Positions 8,900-18,628 of a stretch of 64,000 bases of DNA are shown in pieces; position 1 is the stretch's first letter; each line of letters starts with the position of its first letter. A program made the translations under genes and the position numbers. Origin of the DNA: CAYXLW01 sp964466055 (GTDB lineage: Bacteria; Patescibacteriota; Gracilibacteria; GCA-2401425); contig CAYXLW010000007.1 in the NCBI GenBank assembly GCA_964466055.1, forward strand, positions 5,787 to 69,786, read 5' to 3'. The notes beneath the pieces are model-generated. The model was given only the letters and a program-made list of their open reading frames with translations, was not told the DNA's origin and did not search any database.

Positions 8900-9820
8900 T
8901 TATTCGATAACCCCGCGAATCTCATCCAAACTTTTTATTTTTTCCTCCTTCATAAACTCTTCCATCTCTTTAGCTATTTTACCAAAAACTTCAATTCCTC
9001 TCGAATAGACAGCGGTACCAACTCCAATTAAAGTTGCCCCAACCATAATCATTTCGATAGCATCTTTTCCTGTTTCAATTCCACCTGTTCCTATGATAGG
9101 AATTTTTACTGCTTTAAAAATATCCCAAACGCATTTTAAGGCAATTGGTTTCATTGCAGGACCTGAAACTCCTCCAACTTTATTTGAAAGTATGGGGCAT
9201 CGCATATAAGGATCAATTACGAGACCTGGTCCAATTGTATTTATTGCACAAATCCCATCTGCCCCAGCTTCTTCTACTGCTCTTGCAACTGTTCCAATAC
9301 TTGAAACATTTGGTGATAGCTTGATAACAACTGACTTTGAAGGACAATATTTTTTTACAATCTCTGTTACTTTTTGTGATGAAATTATGTCGCACGCAAA
9401 CGGTCTTCCAAATTCATCTTCTACATTAGGACATGAAATATTAACTTCAATAATATCTGCATACGTTTTTTCTGCTTCTTTTGCAACTTGCTCAAATTCC
9501 TCAAAAGTCCCTCCATAAATACTCACTATTAGTGGAACATTTGGTAATTTTGTTTTAAATCTTGAATATTCTTCTGAGGCATTTTTAATTCCCTCACCTG
9601 AAAGACCTACCGCATTTATCATCCCAATCTCCTTCCCTAGTCCTAAAATAGTAGGATTTTTATGTCCTTTTCTAGGATTAATATGAATTGATTTTGTTGT
9701 TACGCCTCCTGCTCCTTGCTTTATTACATCAACCATACAATCAGCTGTAACACCAAGAACTCCTGATGCATTAACTAATGGATTTTTAAATTTTTTACCA
9801 AGGAAAACTGTTTCAAGCAT
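8900..9820 (-). CDS. pyrD: Dihydroorotate dehydrogenase, class 1B catalytic subunit
   Basis: 306 residues. It oxidises dihydroorotate to orotate in pyrimidine synthesis with FMN. NASGVLG at residues 17-23, EVNISCPNV with the class 1 catalytic Cys at residue 130, KLSPNVSSIG, GGVSGPAMKPIAL and IIGTGGIETGKDAIE (FMN phosphate site) are all present. Class 1B enzymes pair with the iron-sulfur flavoprotein PyrK; a PyrK-like protein is encoded at 62814-63605, far from this gene. The length is normal. Transcribed toward the Cys-rich trio. Confidence 0.93.
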   Translation of the reverse strand: MLETVFLGKKFKNPLVNASGVLGVTADCMVDVIKQGAGGVTTKSIHINPRKGHKNPTILGLGKEIGMINAVGLSGEGIKNASEEYSRFKTKLPNVPLIVSIYGGTFEEFEQVAKEAEKTYADIIEVNISCPNVEDEFGRPFACDIISSQKVTEIVKKYCPSKSVVIKLSPNVSSIGTVARAVEEAGADGICAINTIGPGLVIDPYMRCPILSNKVGGVSGPAMKPIALKCVWDIFKAVKIPIIGTGGIETGKDAIEMIMVGATLIGVGTAVYSRGIEVFGKIAKEMEEFMKEEKIKSLDEIRGVIE

Positions 9821-9940
9821 ATTTTTTAGTTAGATTGCCTTCATTATTACTTATAATTCATATTTTGTCATGATTTTTTTCTTGAAAAAAGAAAACAACT
9901 TAGGTAAAGTCCTGCGGAATTTTTTAATTGAAAATTAAGT

Positions 9941-10975
9941 GTGATTGTACAATTTTTCAAGCAAGAAAGCAGATTCCTTTATCTTATAACCTTATTGGTA
10001 ATAATAGCTGCTTTCATTTTTAACGTACCTAAAATTGCAATGTGGTTTGGATTTGCAGTGGCAGGATATTCCGCTATTGCTAATGATAGCATCCAAACTT
10101 TAGGGACATTTTTAACTAGCAATAAGAAAAAACCTTGGTGGTTACTTTGGATATTTATTGGAGGAATACTTATATCTACGAATATTTATGGATATTTGAA
10201 GTCTGGAGGAGCTGTTCATTTTGATAGGCTAGAATCTATTCCTCAGCCTACAAGTTTTACTTTTATACAATTATTGACTCCCATTGTTTTAATAATTCTC
10301 ACAAGATTAAAAATGCCTGTAAGTACATCATTCTTACTTCTAAGTATTTTTAGTAGTGTAGAAACTATTAAAGGAATGTTGATAAAAACTTTCATAGGAT
10401 ACATTGTAGCTTTTATTTGTGCATTTATTTTATGGACAGTCATTTCTAAGTGGATAAAGAGAACATCTTTTAAAACCGATAACCCTCCAGAAACTTGGTA
10501 CATATTACAGTGGATCACAACTGGGTTTCTATGGAGTCAATGGTTAATGCATGATACTGCTAATATTGCAGTATTTCTTCCCAGAACAATAACTCCAGTT
10601 CAATTCGGATTTTTCTTATTCTTTCTTTTTATTATAGTGGGATATTTAATGTATATTCGTGGAGATAAAATTCAAGAAATTGTTAGTGAAAAAAAAGATA
10701 TTAACAATGTTAGATCTGCAACAGTAGTAGATTTTGTTTATGCAATTATTTTAATGTATTTCAAAGATATCAACAATCTCCCAATGTCTACTACATGGGT
10801 ATTTTTAGGATTACTTGCAGGGCGAGAATTAGCTTTAACTGAATCTGTTAAGGAAGGAGATGAAGCTCCTTTTAAAAGAAGTTTTAAGCTAGTAGGAAAA
10901 GATATAATGAGGGCAGCAATTGGGCTAGCAGTTTCTTTGATTTTTGCCATTTTAGTAGGAGATACCACTGTTTAA
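9941..10975 (+). CDS. PiT/PHO4-family inorganic phosphate transporter-like permease
   Basis: 344 residues with about nine hydrophobic segments. Two inverted-repeat signatures of the PiT family are recognisable: AIANDSIQTLGTFLTSN near residue 45 (compare GANDVAN..GT) and LPMSTTWVFLGLLAGREL near residue 290, with a related MPVSTSFLLLS in the middle. PiT carriers use Na+ or H+ to import phosphate. The protein is shorter than typical PiT proteins and divergent, so the substrate is uncertain. The start is GTG at 9941. The gene stands alone, divergent from pyrD. Confidence 0.72.
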   Translation: MIVQFFKQESRFLYLITLLVIIAAFIFNVPKIAMWFGFAVAGYSAIANDSIQTLGTFLTSNKKKPWWLLWIFIGGILISTNIYGYLKSGGAVHFDRLESIPQPTSFTFIQLLTPIVLIILTRLKMPVSTSFLLLSIFSSVETIKGMLIKTFIGYIVAFICAFILWTVISKWIKRTSFKTDNPPETWYILQWITTGFLWSQWLMHDTANIAVFLPRTITPVQFGFFLFFLFIIVGYLMYIRGDKIQEIVSEKKDINNVRSATVVDFVYAIILMYFKDINNLPMSTTWVFLGLLAGRELALTESVKEGDEAPFKRSFKLVGKDIMRAAIGLAVSLIFAILVGDTTV

Positions 10976-11032
10976 TTTAAAAATATAAAAACACCTCAAG
11001 GAGAATTTAAATTCCCATCTATTTTAATTTAT

Positions 11033-11593
11033 TTATTTTCTTTGGATTAACATAATCCCATCATCGAAGTCAACTGGAATAATGCATTTTTCGAATTCTT
11101 TTTCTGCTTCAATTACTTCATAAAATTCTTTCATTTTATCTTTAAACTTAATAACATCATCACATACAACTAAAGCGTTTTCTGTGAGTAATGGTTTTAT
11201 TAGTTGCCAAAAAATATGATAAAAACTTTTGCGTGCATCAATAAAAACAAAATCAAATTTTTCTTTTACATTTTTTAAAAGAATTTTTGCATCACCAAAT
11301 CTAAAATCAACTAAGTGATCAAGTGTCGTGTCTTTTAAATTTTTCTTAGCCTCTTCAAATGAAGGGAAAGATACATCATAAGAAACCATTTTTCCTCCGG
11401 TTTTTTCCAAAGCATCAGCAAACCAAATAGTAGAATACCCATTAGCACAACCAATTTCTAAAAGAGATTTTACTTTTTTATGTTTAATAAGAAAACTTAG
11501 CATCTCTCCTGTTGTTTCCGAAATATTAGGAATATCATTTTCTATCCCATATTTCTTTAAATTAATCAGAAATTTCTTTCGATCTTTATTCAT
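11033..11593 (-). CDS. Class I SAM-dependent O-methyltransferase (YrrM/COG4122-like)
   Basis: 186 residues. Motif I is LLEIGCANGYSTIWFADAL (residues 41-59), followed by the acidic strand MVSYDVSF, GDAKILL and FDFVFIDARKSFYHIFW with the metal-site-type Asp, then VVCDDVI. This is the pattern of cation-dependent O-methyltransferases of the YrrM type, some of which act on tRNA wobble hydroxyuridine (TrmR). The actual substrate cannot be read from sequence. It follows the small membrane protein gene by 9 bp and is probably co-transcribed with it. Confidence 0.8.
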   Translation of the reverse strand: MNKDRKKFLINLKKYGIENDIPNISETTGEMLSFLIKHKKVKSLLEIGCANGYSTIWFADALEKTGGKMVSYDVSFPSFEEAKKNLKDTTLDHLVDFRFGDAKILLKNVKEKFDFVFIDARKSFYHIFWQLIKPLLTENALVVCDDVIKFKDKMKEFYEVIEAEKEFEKCIIPVDFDDGIMLIQRK

Positions 11594-11602
11594 AGAATAT
11601 TC

Positions 11603-11896
11603 TTAATCATGAAAAATTATATGATGAATATGTTTTTTTATGTCATTCCATTTATGTTTCAGTCTTTCCATTGAAAAATTTCCGAAGAGATGATACAAGC
11701 CCTTTCTAATTTTTATTAATTTTTTTATTTTATGAGCAGGAATAATCAATATTCCTCCTAAAATAAATCCAAAAATGGCTCCTGGTAAAAGTGGAATTAT
11801 GGCTGAAATAATTCCAAATAAAATACAAGCAATGCCAAAAATTAATCTTATAAAATAAGGAATATTTTCCACCTTCTTAAAAATTTCATATTCCAT
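11603..11896 (-). CDS. Small two-helix membrane protein
   Basis: 97 residues. Two hydrophobic segments (about residues 16-34 and 38-54) are joined by IIPLLPGA, then a basic tail (HKIKKLIKIRKG). The hairpin with a central PxxPG resembles small PGPGW/DUF454-type membrane proteins, but I do not assign a family. It is the first gene of a two-gene unit with the methyltransferase. Divergent from the HtrA-like protease. Confidence 0.55.
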   Translation of the reverse strand: MEYEIFKKVENIPYFIRLIFGIACILFGIISAIIPLLPGAIFGFILGGILIIPAHKIKKLIKIRKGLYHLFGNFSMERLKHKWNDIKKHIHHIIFHD

Positions 11897-11964
11897 AAAT
11901 ATAATAAATAAAGCTGATGACAGCTTACGAATTTTTTATAAAAAATAAAGAAAGAAAATTCTTT

Positions 11965-11992
11965 TTGTTTGATTTTTATAAAGTGCTAAAAT
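11965..11992 (+). promoter_or_regulatory. Predicted promoter of the HtrA-like protease
   Basis: TTGTTT (11965-11970), a 16-nt spacer and TAAAAT (11987-11992), with an extended -10 TGC directly before it. The start codon is 28 bp downstream of the -10. Judged by eye from sigma-70 consensus. Confidence 0.45.
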
Positions 11993-12019
11993 ACAGAAAA
12001 TTCATAAATAATAGTAACT

Positions 12020-12865
12020 ATGTTTTGGTTTAAAAATAAAAAAAAGTGGGATATAAGTGCTCCTATTATTGTTGTTTTATTTCTCTTCATATTTTTAAGC
12101 TTAGCTTTTTTTGCTTCGGTTTATATTTTGCATAAAAAGAATAAATATTTAGCTTATAATTTGAATATTGCAATAAACAATGTTCATGAGCTTCAAAAAC
12201 AATATTTCTCAAAAGAAACTATTCAAAGAGCAAATAAAGCAGTTGTTAAAATATTTCATGCAGAAAGTTTAGATAAAAACAACTTAAGTTTAGATTTTCT
12301 TGATAATCCTTTTTTCCTTATTCCTTTAGAAAATAATAGTAAAACGTCCTTTACAGGGTTTATTTTTGATTCCGAAAAAAATCTTATTATGACTGTTAAA
12401 CATGCTGTTTCTAAAAATATGCCACATACTATTGAATTGTTTGATGGAACGAAATTAGAAGCTAAGGTAATATTTGAAGATAATGAAAATGATTTAGCTA
12501 TTCTTAAAGTAGTTGATGATAATGTTGATTTAACAGCACTAACTATTTTTAAACAAAGTGCTGAGCTGGGAGATAAAGTTATTAGCTTTGGTTTTTCCGA
12601 ATCTAATCATTCTCCTAGCTTTTATCCTACATATATTACAAAAACAGGAATCAATTTAAGCGAAGAAAAAAATGAACTTAAAGATTTATATCAAATAAAT
12701 ACAAAGATAAAACAAGGTGATTCGGGAGGACCTGTTGTTACTAGCGATGGATTAGTTGTTGGTATGAATGTAGCTATCTCAAATGAAAATAATGTTAGTT
12801 TTATTTTACCAACAAAAAAAATAAATGAGGGTTTAAAAAGATTTATTGAGATGACATCTCTTTAA
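12020..12865 (+). CDS. Membrane-anchored HtrA/DegP-like serine protease without PDZ
   Basis: 281 residues. An N-terminal membrane anchor (about residues 13-37) is followed by a trypsin-like domain. The catalytic triad is visible: His in MTVKHAVS, Asp in ENDLAILKV, Ser in KQGDSGGPVV. This matches the S1C (HtrA/Deg) family, which degrades or refolds damaged envelope proteins. No PDZ domain follows; the protein stops after the protease domain, shorter than typical DegP. It is expected to face the outside of the membrane. Enolase follows 64 bp later but has its own upstream palindrome. Confidence 0.85.
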   Translation: MFWFKNKKKWDISAPIIVVLFLFIFLSLAFFASVYILHKKNKYLAYNLNIAINNVHELQKQYFSKETIQRANKAVVKIFHAESLDKNNLSLDFLDNPFFLIPLENNSKTSFTGFIFDSEKNLIMTVKHAVSKNMPHTIELFDGTKLEAKVIFEDNENDLAILKVVDDNVDLTALTIFKQSAELGDKVISFGFSESNHSPSFYPTYITKTGINLSEEKNELKDLYQINTKIKQGDSGGPVVTSDGLVVGMNVAISNENNVSFILPTKKINEGLKRFIEMTSL

Positions 12866-12872
12866 TTTAAAA

Positions 12873-12889
12873 ATTGTATTCAATACAAT
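12873..12889. promoter_or_regulatory. 17-bp palindrome upstream of enolase (possible operator)
   Basis: ATTGTATTCAATACAAT is a perfect inverted repeat with a single central base, 40 bp before the enolase start. No T-run follows, so it is not a standard terminator. It is followed by the A/T-rich TATAGTTATATAAAAT, which may contain a -10. A repressor site is possible but unproven. Confidence 0.35.
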
Positions 12890-12929
12890 GTTATAGTTAT
12901 ATAAAATCATTTTTTTAATTAATATATCT

Positions 12930-14219
12930 ATGAATCCAACAATCACAAATATTCACGCTAGAGAAGTTTTAGACTCTAGAGGAAATCCAACAGTTGAAGT
13001 TGAAGTCTACTCAGATCAATGTATGGCAAGTGCTATTGTGCCATCAGGAGCTTCTACTGGCGTACACGAAGCAATTGAGCTTAGAGATGGAGATAAAAGT
13101 AGATATCTTGGAAAAGGAGTTTTAAAAGCAGTAAAAAACGTAAATGAAGTAATAGCTCCTGCATTAAAAGGAGATGATCTTTATGCTCAACAAAAAATTG
13201 ATGAAAAACTTTTAGAGCTAGATGGGACTGAAAATAAAGGAAATCTTGGTGCCAATGCGATTTTAGGAGTTTCAATTGCAGTTATGAGACTTTCTGCTAA
13301 AAAAAGAAAAATTCCACTTTATCAAAGAATCCAAGAAATAGCAGAATATCAATTAGGGAAAGAGAACGGAAAAGAATCAAACTTATTACCTACTCCAATG
13401 ATGAACATAATTAATGGAGGACAACATGCAGATAGTGGGTTAGATATTCAGGAATTCATGATTATGCCAACAGGAGCAAATAGCTTTTCTGAAGCTCTAA
13501 GAATGGGAACTGAAATTTTTCATACATTAAAAAAGATTTTATCTTCCAGAGGATTTGTTACGGCTGTTGGAGATGAAGGGGGATTTGCTCCACATTTTAA
13601 AAAAAATGAAGATGCCTTTGAAATAATTATGGAAGCAATTGAAACTGCTGGACATACAGGTAAGATTCAGCTTGCAATGGATGCTGCTGCATCTGAATTT
13701 TATAAAGATGGGAAATATAGTGTAAATGGGAACTTAATAACAGGGGAAGAACTTGTTGATTATTACATTAAATTGGTTGAGAAATATCCTATTATATCTA
13801 TTGAAGATTCACATGATGAAGACGATTGGAAATCGTGGGCTATTATGAATGAAAAACTGGGCGATAAAGTTCAACTTGTTGGTGATGATCTTTTTGTTAC
13901 AAATAAAAAGCGTGTACAAATGGGAATAGAAAAAAATGCAGCTAATGCTATTCTTATTAAATTAAACCAAATTGGAACAGTTACGGAAACTATTGAAACG
14001 ATTAATCTTGGTAATAAAAATGGAATGAATTCCATTGTTTCTCATCGTTCAGGAGAAACGGAAGATACTGTGATTGCAGACTTTGTTGTCGGAATGGCAA
14101 CTGGACAAATAAAAACAGGTTCACTTTGCAGATCAGAAAGAATTGCTAAATACAATCAACTTCTTAGAATTGAAGAAAGACTTGGAGAAAACGCAAAATT
14201 TCAGGGGAAAATTAGATAA
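12930..14219 (+). CDS. eno: Enolase (phosphopyruvate hydratase)
   Basis: 429 residues, full length. It converts 2-phosphoglycerate to phosphoenolpyruvate. Visible signatures include AREVLDSRGNPTVEVEV at the start, the GANAILGVS loop, the DEGGFAP segment, the Mg ligands in AMDAAASEFY, SIEDSHDEDDW and VGDDLFVTN, the catalytic Lys in ILIKLNQIGTVTET, and SHRSGETEDTVIADFVV. The C-terminal GSLCRSERIAKYNQLLRIEE is typical. All catalytic motifs are intact. Confidence 0.98.
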   Translation: MNPTITNIHAREVLDSRGNPTVEVEVYSDQCMASAIVPSGASTGVHEAIELRDGDKSRYLGKGVLKAVKNVNEVIAPALKGDDLYAQQKIDEKLLELDGTENKGNLGANAILGVSIAVMRLSAKKRKIPLYQRIQEIAEYQLGKENGKESNLLPTPMMNIINGGQHADSGLDIQEFMIMPTGANSFSEALRMGTEIFHTLKKILSSRGFVTAVGDEGGFAPHFKKNEDAFEIIMEAIETAGHTGKIQLAMDAAASEFYKDGKYSVNGNLITGEELVDYYIKLVEKYPIISIEDSHDEDDWKSWAIMNEKLGDKVQLVGDDLFVTNKKRVQMGIEKNAANAILIKLNQIGTVTETIETINLGNKNGMNSIVSHRSGETEDTVIADFVVGMATGQIKTGSLCRSERIAKYNQLLRIEERLGENAKFQGKIR

Positions 14220-14353
14220 TTATATTTAAATGCTTTCAAAACTTCGTTTTTTCTTATTTAGTATATAATCCTTTATTTTAAATAATAATAAGTGTAATCT
14301 ACGAGATGTATATAGATATATTTTATTATAATTATTTTTTAACTTTTCACTTT

Positions 14354-15949
14354 ATGAAAAAAATCATCAGTTCCATACTTAGTTTTGCTTTATTTTTAAG
14401 CATGACAACACTCACACAAGCAAAAACACATGCTGAATCTCTAGTTGATACGATAAGAGATACAATAGAAAGTCCTAATATCCAAGCTGAAATTGAAAGT
14501 TCTATGATATATGGATCAAAAAATAAAATAAATTTCATTGAAAAAGTTCAAGACAATAAAGAAAAAATGAAAGGAAATATGACAGTTAATGTTTCTTTAG
14601 ATTCATCTGATTGGCCAATGGTATTACAAAATTCTTTAGAAAACATGAATTTCTCTTTAAAAGGAGAAATAGATTTTGAAGTTTTTTTCAATAAAGACTC
14701 ATTAGATATTTATCTAGGATATGATAATTTTAATATGGAAACCGAAACTACAGATAAAGAAATAAAAACTATAGTTGAAGGTTTTTCTGAAATACCAAAA
14801 TTATTTTCTGGGAAAGTATTTAATATTAACTTTAAAAAAATACTTGGTGATGATCGAGATCTTGAAGTTTTATTAGACTTATTAAAAAGTTTCACAAAAG
14901 AAGACCTTTCTCTTATGTATGAAACAATGATAAAAAGCAATATTTTTGATGTAAAAATAATAGATAATAATAAGTATTCTTTAACACTTGCTGAAAATTT
15001 TTCAGATATTGATTTTGGAGAATTATTTAAAGGAATGGAGAGTTTCATGGTAATACCAGAACAAAAGATCATGCTTAATTCTGTTATTATGTCTATTGAT
15101 AATATGACAGAACAAGATAAAAAATCCGCAGAAGATATGTGGAATAAAATTAATAATTTTATTAATTTATCAATAATAATTGATACTCAAAATAATAAAA
15201 TTAAAAATATTGATGTTGAGATAAAAATAGATATAAAAGGATTAATTTTATCTATTGAACCTTCTGCCTCTGAGGAAGTTAAAGATTTTAAAGAAATAGT
15301 AATAAAAGAATCAGCTGACTTATATTACAAAGATATTGATATAAATTACTCTACTCTTAAAAAGAACACTGTTGATATAAGTAAAATTGTGGAAGCAGTT
15401 AAAGCGTCTACAGAACGTGCTATGAAAAAATTTAATAATTATCGCAATAATATTCCTAAAAATAATGTTAACGGTATGGAATGGGAAAATACTATGATTA
15501 ATAACATAACTCCAAAAGTTATAAACTATAATAAACCCGATGGGATAAGTAAGATAGCTGAAAGAAGAATTAAAAATATTCCTGAAGATGCATGGTATAG
15601 AGAACATGCTAAAGAACTTTTACTAAAAGGACTTATTAGTGAAGTAAATCCTGAGAGAAAAGTTACAAAAGAGTTTATGAGAAAACTAATGTCAGAGATT
15701 ATAAAAGAACCAGTTGTTTTTTTAGAAGTTTTAGAAGATTCTAATTCTTTAATTTCAAAATTTGATGCAATTGAAATAATGACAAAAATTCTTTTCCCAC
15801 ATGTAGAAAATCCTTTCGAGTTTGCTATAGAAAATGGATTTATAAAAGCTGATTCAAATAGAGTTAATTTTAAAAATAATACTGCAATTGAAGCTGAAAT
15901 TTATAAGATTATTGTAGAAATGTTACATTTATATGAATCTCAATTTTAA
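14354..15949 (+). CDS. Secreted protein with SLH-like C-terminal repeats
   Basis: About 531 residues from the ATG at 14354. I prefer this start because MKKIISSILSFALFLSMTTLTQAKT forms a clear signal peptide with an AKT-type cleavage site; 16 further residues upstream are open but not signal-like. The middle (about residues 60-350) is a soluble domain with no recognised family. The C-terminal 130 residues (IPEDAWYREHAKELLLKGLIS, VTKEFMRKLMSEII, FDAIEIMTKIL, AIENGFIKAD) resemble S-layer-homology repeats that bind cell-wall polymers. Probably surface-anchored. Ends at a strong terminator. Confidence 0.6.
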   Translation: MKKIISSILSFALFLSMTTLTQAKTHAESLVDTIRDTIESPNIQAEIESSMIYGSKNKINFIEKVQDNKEKMKGNMTVNVSLDSSDWPMVLQNSLENMNFSLKGEIDFEVFFNKDSLDIYLGYDNFNMETETTDKEIKTIVEGFSEIPKLFSGKVFNINFKKILGDDRDLEVLLDLLKSFTKEDLSLMYETMIKSNIFDVKIIDNNKYSLTLAENFSDIDFGELFKGMESFMVIPEQKIMLNSVIMSIDNMTEQDKKSAEDMWNKINNFINLSIIIDTQNNKIKNIDVEIKIDIKGLILSIEPSASEEVKDFKEIVIKESADLYYKDIDINYSTLKKNTVDISKIVEAVKASTERAMKKFNNYRNNIPKNNVNGMEWENTMINNITPKVINYNKPDGISKIAERRIKNIPEDAWYREHAKELLLKGLISEVNPERKVTKEFMRKLMSEIIKEPVVFLEVLEDSNSLISKFDAIEIMTKILFPHVENPFEFAIENGFIKADSNRVNFKNNTAIEAEIYKIIVEMLHLYESQF

Positions 15950-15974
15950 GTAATATTAAAATTAATTTATTTAT

Positions 15975-16006
15975 AAAAGCGTAACATTTTATGTTACGCT
16001 TTTTTT
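15975..16006 (+). terminator. Rho-independent terminator
   Basis: AAGCGTAACAT pairs with ATGTTACGCTT around a 3-nt loop and is followed by TTTTTT. The stem is at least ten pairs. It ends the transcript of the secreted SLH-like gene. Confidence 0.9.
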
Positions 16007-16009
16007 AAT

Positions 16010-16380
16010 ATAAAATATCCTTTGATCCACTTCAAAATTTTACTTTCGTTGAAAAACAAGGCACAAAGGTAGTAATAGAATTTAAAAAGTATCTTAAGAG
16101 GATAAATACATTAATCGGATTTAATTAAGAAATAATGGCGAAGAATAAGAGATGAATTACCTTAAATATAACTCTTATTGAGTTTTGAAATCATCACGTC
16201 TTGTAAAGAGTGTTATTAAAATAAGTCTATTATTTGGGAGTCATTAGTTCAAATAGTCATAGGATTTTATATGATGTATACTTAGATAGAGCTGAGTTTA
16301 GAGAATTGAGACATAAAAGACTAATGATTGTTGACTCTAAACTGATGACTAATTATTTTTAATTTAAAATTTACAATTTC
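16010..16380. other. Gene-free stretch upstream of pcrA
   Basis: About 370 bp with no open frame of note. Loosely related short motifs occur (GGGAGTCATTAGTT near 16236, GACTAATGATTG and GACTCTAAACTGATGACTAAT near 16318-16355), which could be decayed repeats. I see no tRNA, no clear hairpin and no strong promoter. It may hold the pcrA promoter or a degenerate gene. Confidence 0.4.
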
Positions 16381-18570
16381 ATGGATATTTTCTCTCACTT
16401 AAATGATAAACAAAAAGAAGTTGCGGAATGTATAGAAGGACCGCTTCTTGTTATAGCAGGAGCAGGAACAGGAAAGACGCATGCCTTAACATATAGAATT
16501 GCTAATATGATTCAGCATGGAATAGCGCCTTGGCAAATTTTAGCAATTACTTTTACCAATAGAGCAGCTAAGGAAATTCAAGAGCGAGTAGAGAATCTTT
16601 TAAAATCAGATAAGTTTGATAATTCAAATAATTTAGGAGTTCCAACTATTGGGACTTTTCATAGTGTATGCGTAAAAATTCTTCGTAGTGAAATTAATGA
16701 ATTAGGATATGAGAAAGACTTTGTAATTTACGATACTGATGATCAAAAAAGTGCTATGAAACAGGTATTTAAAAGATTAGAAATTGATGATAAACAATGG
16801 ACTGTAAAAACTGTTTTAAATAAAATATCACAATTAAAAAATCAATTTATTGGATACAAAACGTTTAAGAGCATAACAGAAAATTATCAACAAGATAAAT
16901 TGGCTGAAATATATGAAACCTATCAGAAATTTTTAAAAGAAAATAATGCATTAGATTTTGATGATTTGATAATGCTTACTATTCAATTGTTTGAAATGTT
17001 TCCTAAAGTTTTAGAAAAATATCAAAATAGGTGGAAGTATATTTCAATTGATGAATACCAAGATACAAATCATGCTCAGTATCGTTTTATCAGACATCTT
17101 TCTGAAAAAAGCAAAAACGTTTGTGCAATTGGAGATAGCGATCAATCAATCTACGCATTTCGTGGTGCTTGTATCACAAATATATTAAATTTTGAATCAG
17201 AATTTAAAGATGCAAAAGTCATAAAACTTGAACAAAACTATCGTTCAACACAAACAATTTTAGACTCAGCAAATGACCTTATTAAAAATAATATTTCTCG
17301 TATAGAAAAAAACATGTGGACTAACAATGGATTAGGTGAAAAGATAAAAATTTGGGAGGTTAGAAATGAAAGAGTGGAAGCAGAAAATATCGCTAAAGAA
17401 ATTATAAAACAACAAAGAGAAAATGGAATTTCTTTTAAGAAAAATGTTGTGATGTATAGAACTAATGCTCAATCGAGAATTATAGAAGAGGTCTTTTTGG
17501 AAAATGCCATTCCATATAAAATTATCGGAGGTTTGAAATTTTACTCTAGAAGGGAAATTAAGGATATTATTGCTTATCTTAGAATTTTAATTAACCCAAA
17601 TGACGTTATTTCTCTTTTGCGAATAATAAATATTCCTGCAAGAAAAATAGGAAAAACATCAATTAATAAAGTTCAAAATTTTGCGCTTTCAAGAAATTTA
17701 AGTTTTTTTGAAGTTTTGGAACATATTGAAATGGTTGACAACATTACATCTTCTGCTAAAAATGCTTTCTCTAACTTTTTATCTTTATGTAAATCTTTAC
17801 AAGAAGAAAAAAAGAAACAGACATTGTCTGAATTTATAGATACTGTTTTAGAAGAAACGGGGTATAAAAATATGTTAGGAGATGGATCAATTGAAAATAT
17901 TACAAGGCTTGAAAATATTGAAGAACTAAAGTCAGTTACTAGAAGATACGATTCTTTAGAAGATGAATCTTTGCAAATTTTTCTTGAAGATGTTGCTTTA
18001 ATCGAGGCATCTGATGATATAGAAGAGAATAAAGAAACGGTTTTTCTTATGACTTCACACTCTGCTAAGGGACTTGAATTTGATAATGTTTTCATTACAG
18101 GGCTTGAAGATGGGATGTTTCCACATGAAATGTCGATGGATGATCCTAGTGGAATAGAAGAGGAGAGAAGGTTGATGTATGTTGCTATGACTCGTGCTAG
18201 AAAAAATCTTTTTATTTCTCATGCTAATGAAAGAATGATTTTTGGGAAAACGAGTTATTGTATTCCCTCTAGATTTCTTGGTGAAATTTCTGAAAGTTTT
18301 TGTGAGGTTATTTCATATAAACAAACTTTTTCTAAAAATCTTATAAATGAACCTGCTTATAATTACAGTGATTCGGATTATACTTATGATGAAGATTCTC
18401 AAATGGATGAATGTCCTGAATATGAGGAGGGGATGACGGTTCAGCATAGTGTTTTTGGGGAGGGTAAGATTATTGCGATTAGTAATGGTCAGCTTACTAT
18501 TTCTTTTGGTCCGGGGAGAGTTAAAAATTTTATGGCTTCAATTGTGCCATTGAAGATTTTGAGGAAATAG
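16381..18570 (+). CDS. pcrA: Superfamily 1 DNA helicase, PcrA/UvrD/Rep type
   Basis: 729 residues, a complete SF1A 3'-5' helicase acting in repair and replication restart. Motifs in order: Q-motif LNDKQKEVAE, Walker A VIAGAGTGKTHAL (residues 25-37), Ia ITFTNRAAKEI, TIGTFHSVCVKIL, Walker B SIDEYQDTN, III AIGDSDQSIYAFRGA, IV EQNYRST, V MTSHSAKGLEFDNVFITGLEDGMFPHE, VI EEERRLMYVAMTRARKNL. The C-terminal MTVQHSVFGEGKIIAISN matches the Tudor-like tail of PcrA that contacts RNA polymerase, which favours PcrA over Rep. It stands alone. Confidence 0.93.
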   Translation: MDIFSHLNDKQKEVAECIEGPLLVIAGAGTGKTHALTYRIANMIQHGIAPWQILAITFTNRAAKEIQERVENLLKSDKFDNSNNLGVPTIGTFHSVCVKILRSEINELGYEKDFVIYDTDDQKSAMKQVFKRLEIDDKQWTVKTVLNKISQLKNQFIGYKTFKSITENYQQDKLAEIYETYQKFLKENNALDFDDLIMLTIQLFEMFPKVLEKYQNRWKYISIDEYQDTNHAQYRFIRHLSEKSKNVCAIGDSDQSIYAFRGACITNILNFESEFKDAKVIKLEQNYRSTQTILDSANDLIKNNISRIEKNMWTNNGLGEKIKIWEVRNERVEAENIAKEIIKQQRENGISFKKNVVMYRTNAQSRIIEEVFLENAIPYKIIGGLKFYSRREIKDIIAYLRILINPNDVISLLRIINIPARKIGKTSINKVQNFALSRNLSFFEVLEHIEMVDNITSSAKNAFSNFLSLCKSLQEEKKKQTLSEFIDTVLEETGYKNMLGDGSIENITRLENIEELKSVTRRYDSLEDESLQIFLEDVALIEASDDIEENKETVFLMTSHSAKGLEFDNVFITGLEDGMFPHEMSMDDPSGIEEERRLMYVAMTRARKNLFISHANERMIFGKTSYCIPSRFLGEISESFCEVISYKQTFSKNLINEPAYNYSDSDYTYDEDSQMDECPEYEEGMTVQHSVFGEGKIIAISNGQLTISFGPGRVKNFMASIVPLKILRK

Positions 18571-18628
18571 ATTTTTTGATTCCTTTAAGTCTTTATTATA
18601 TATAAAGTAAAATAAATTGAGTTTTTAA

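Noticed and set aside
9821..9940. Riboswitch before the PiT-like permease
   Set aside because: The leader is short and AT-rich with no conserved aptamer motif that I can recognise.
12873..12889. Terminator of the HtrA-like gene
   Set aside because: The palindrome has a one-base loop and no following T-run; an operator is more plausible.
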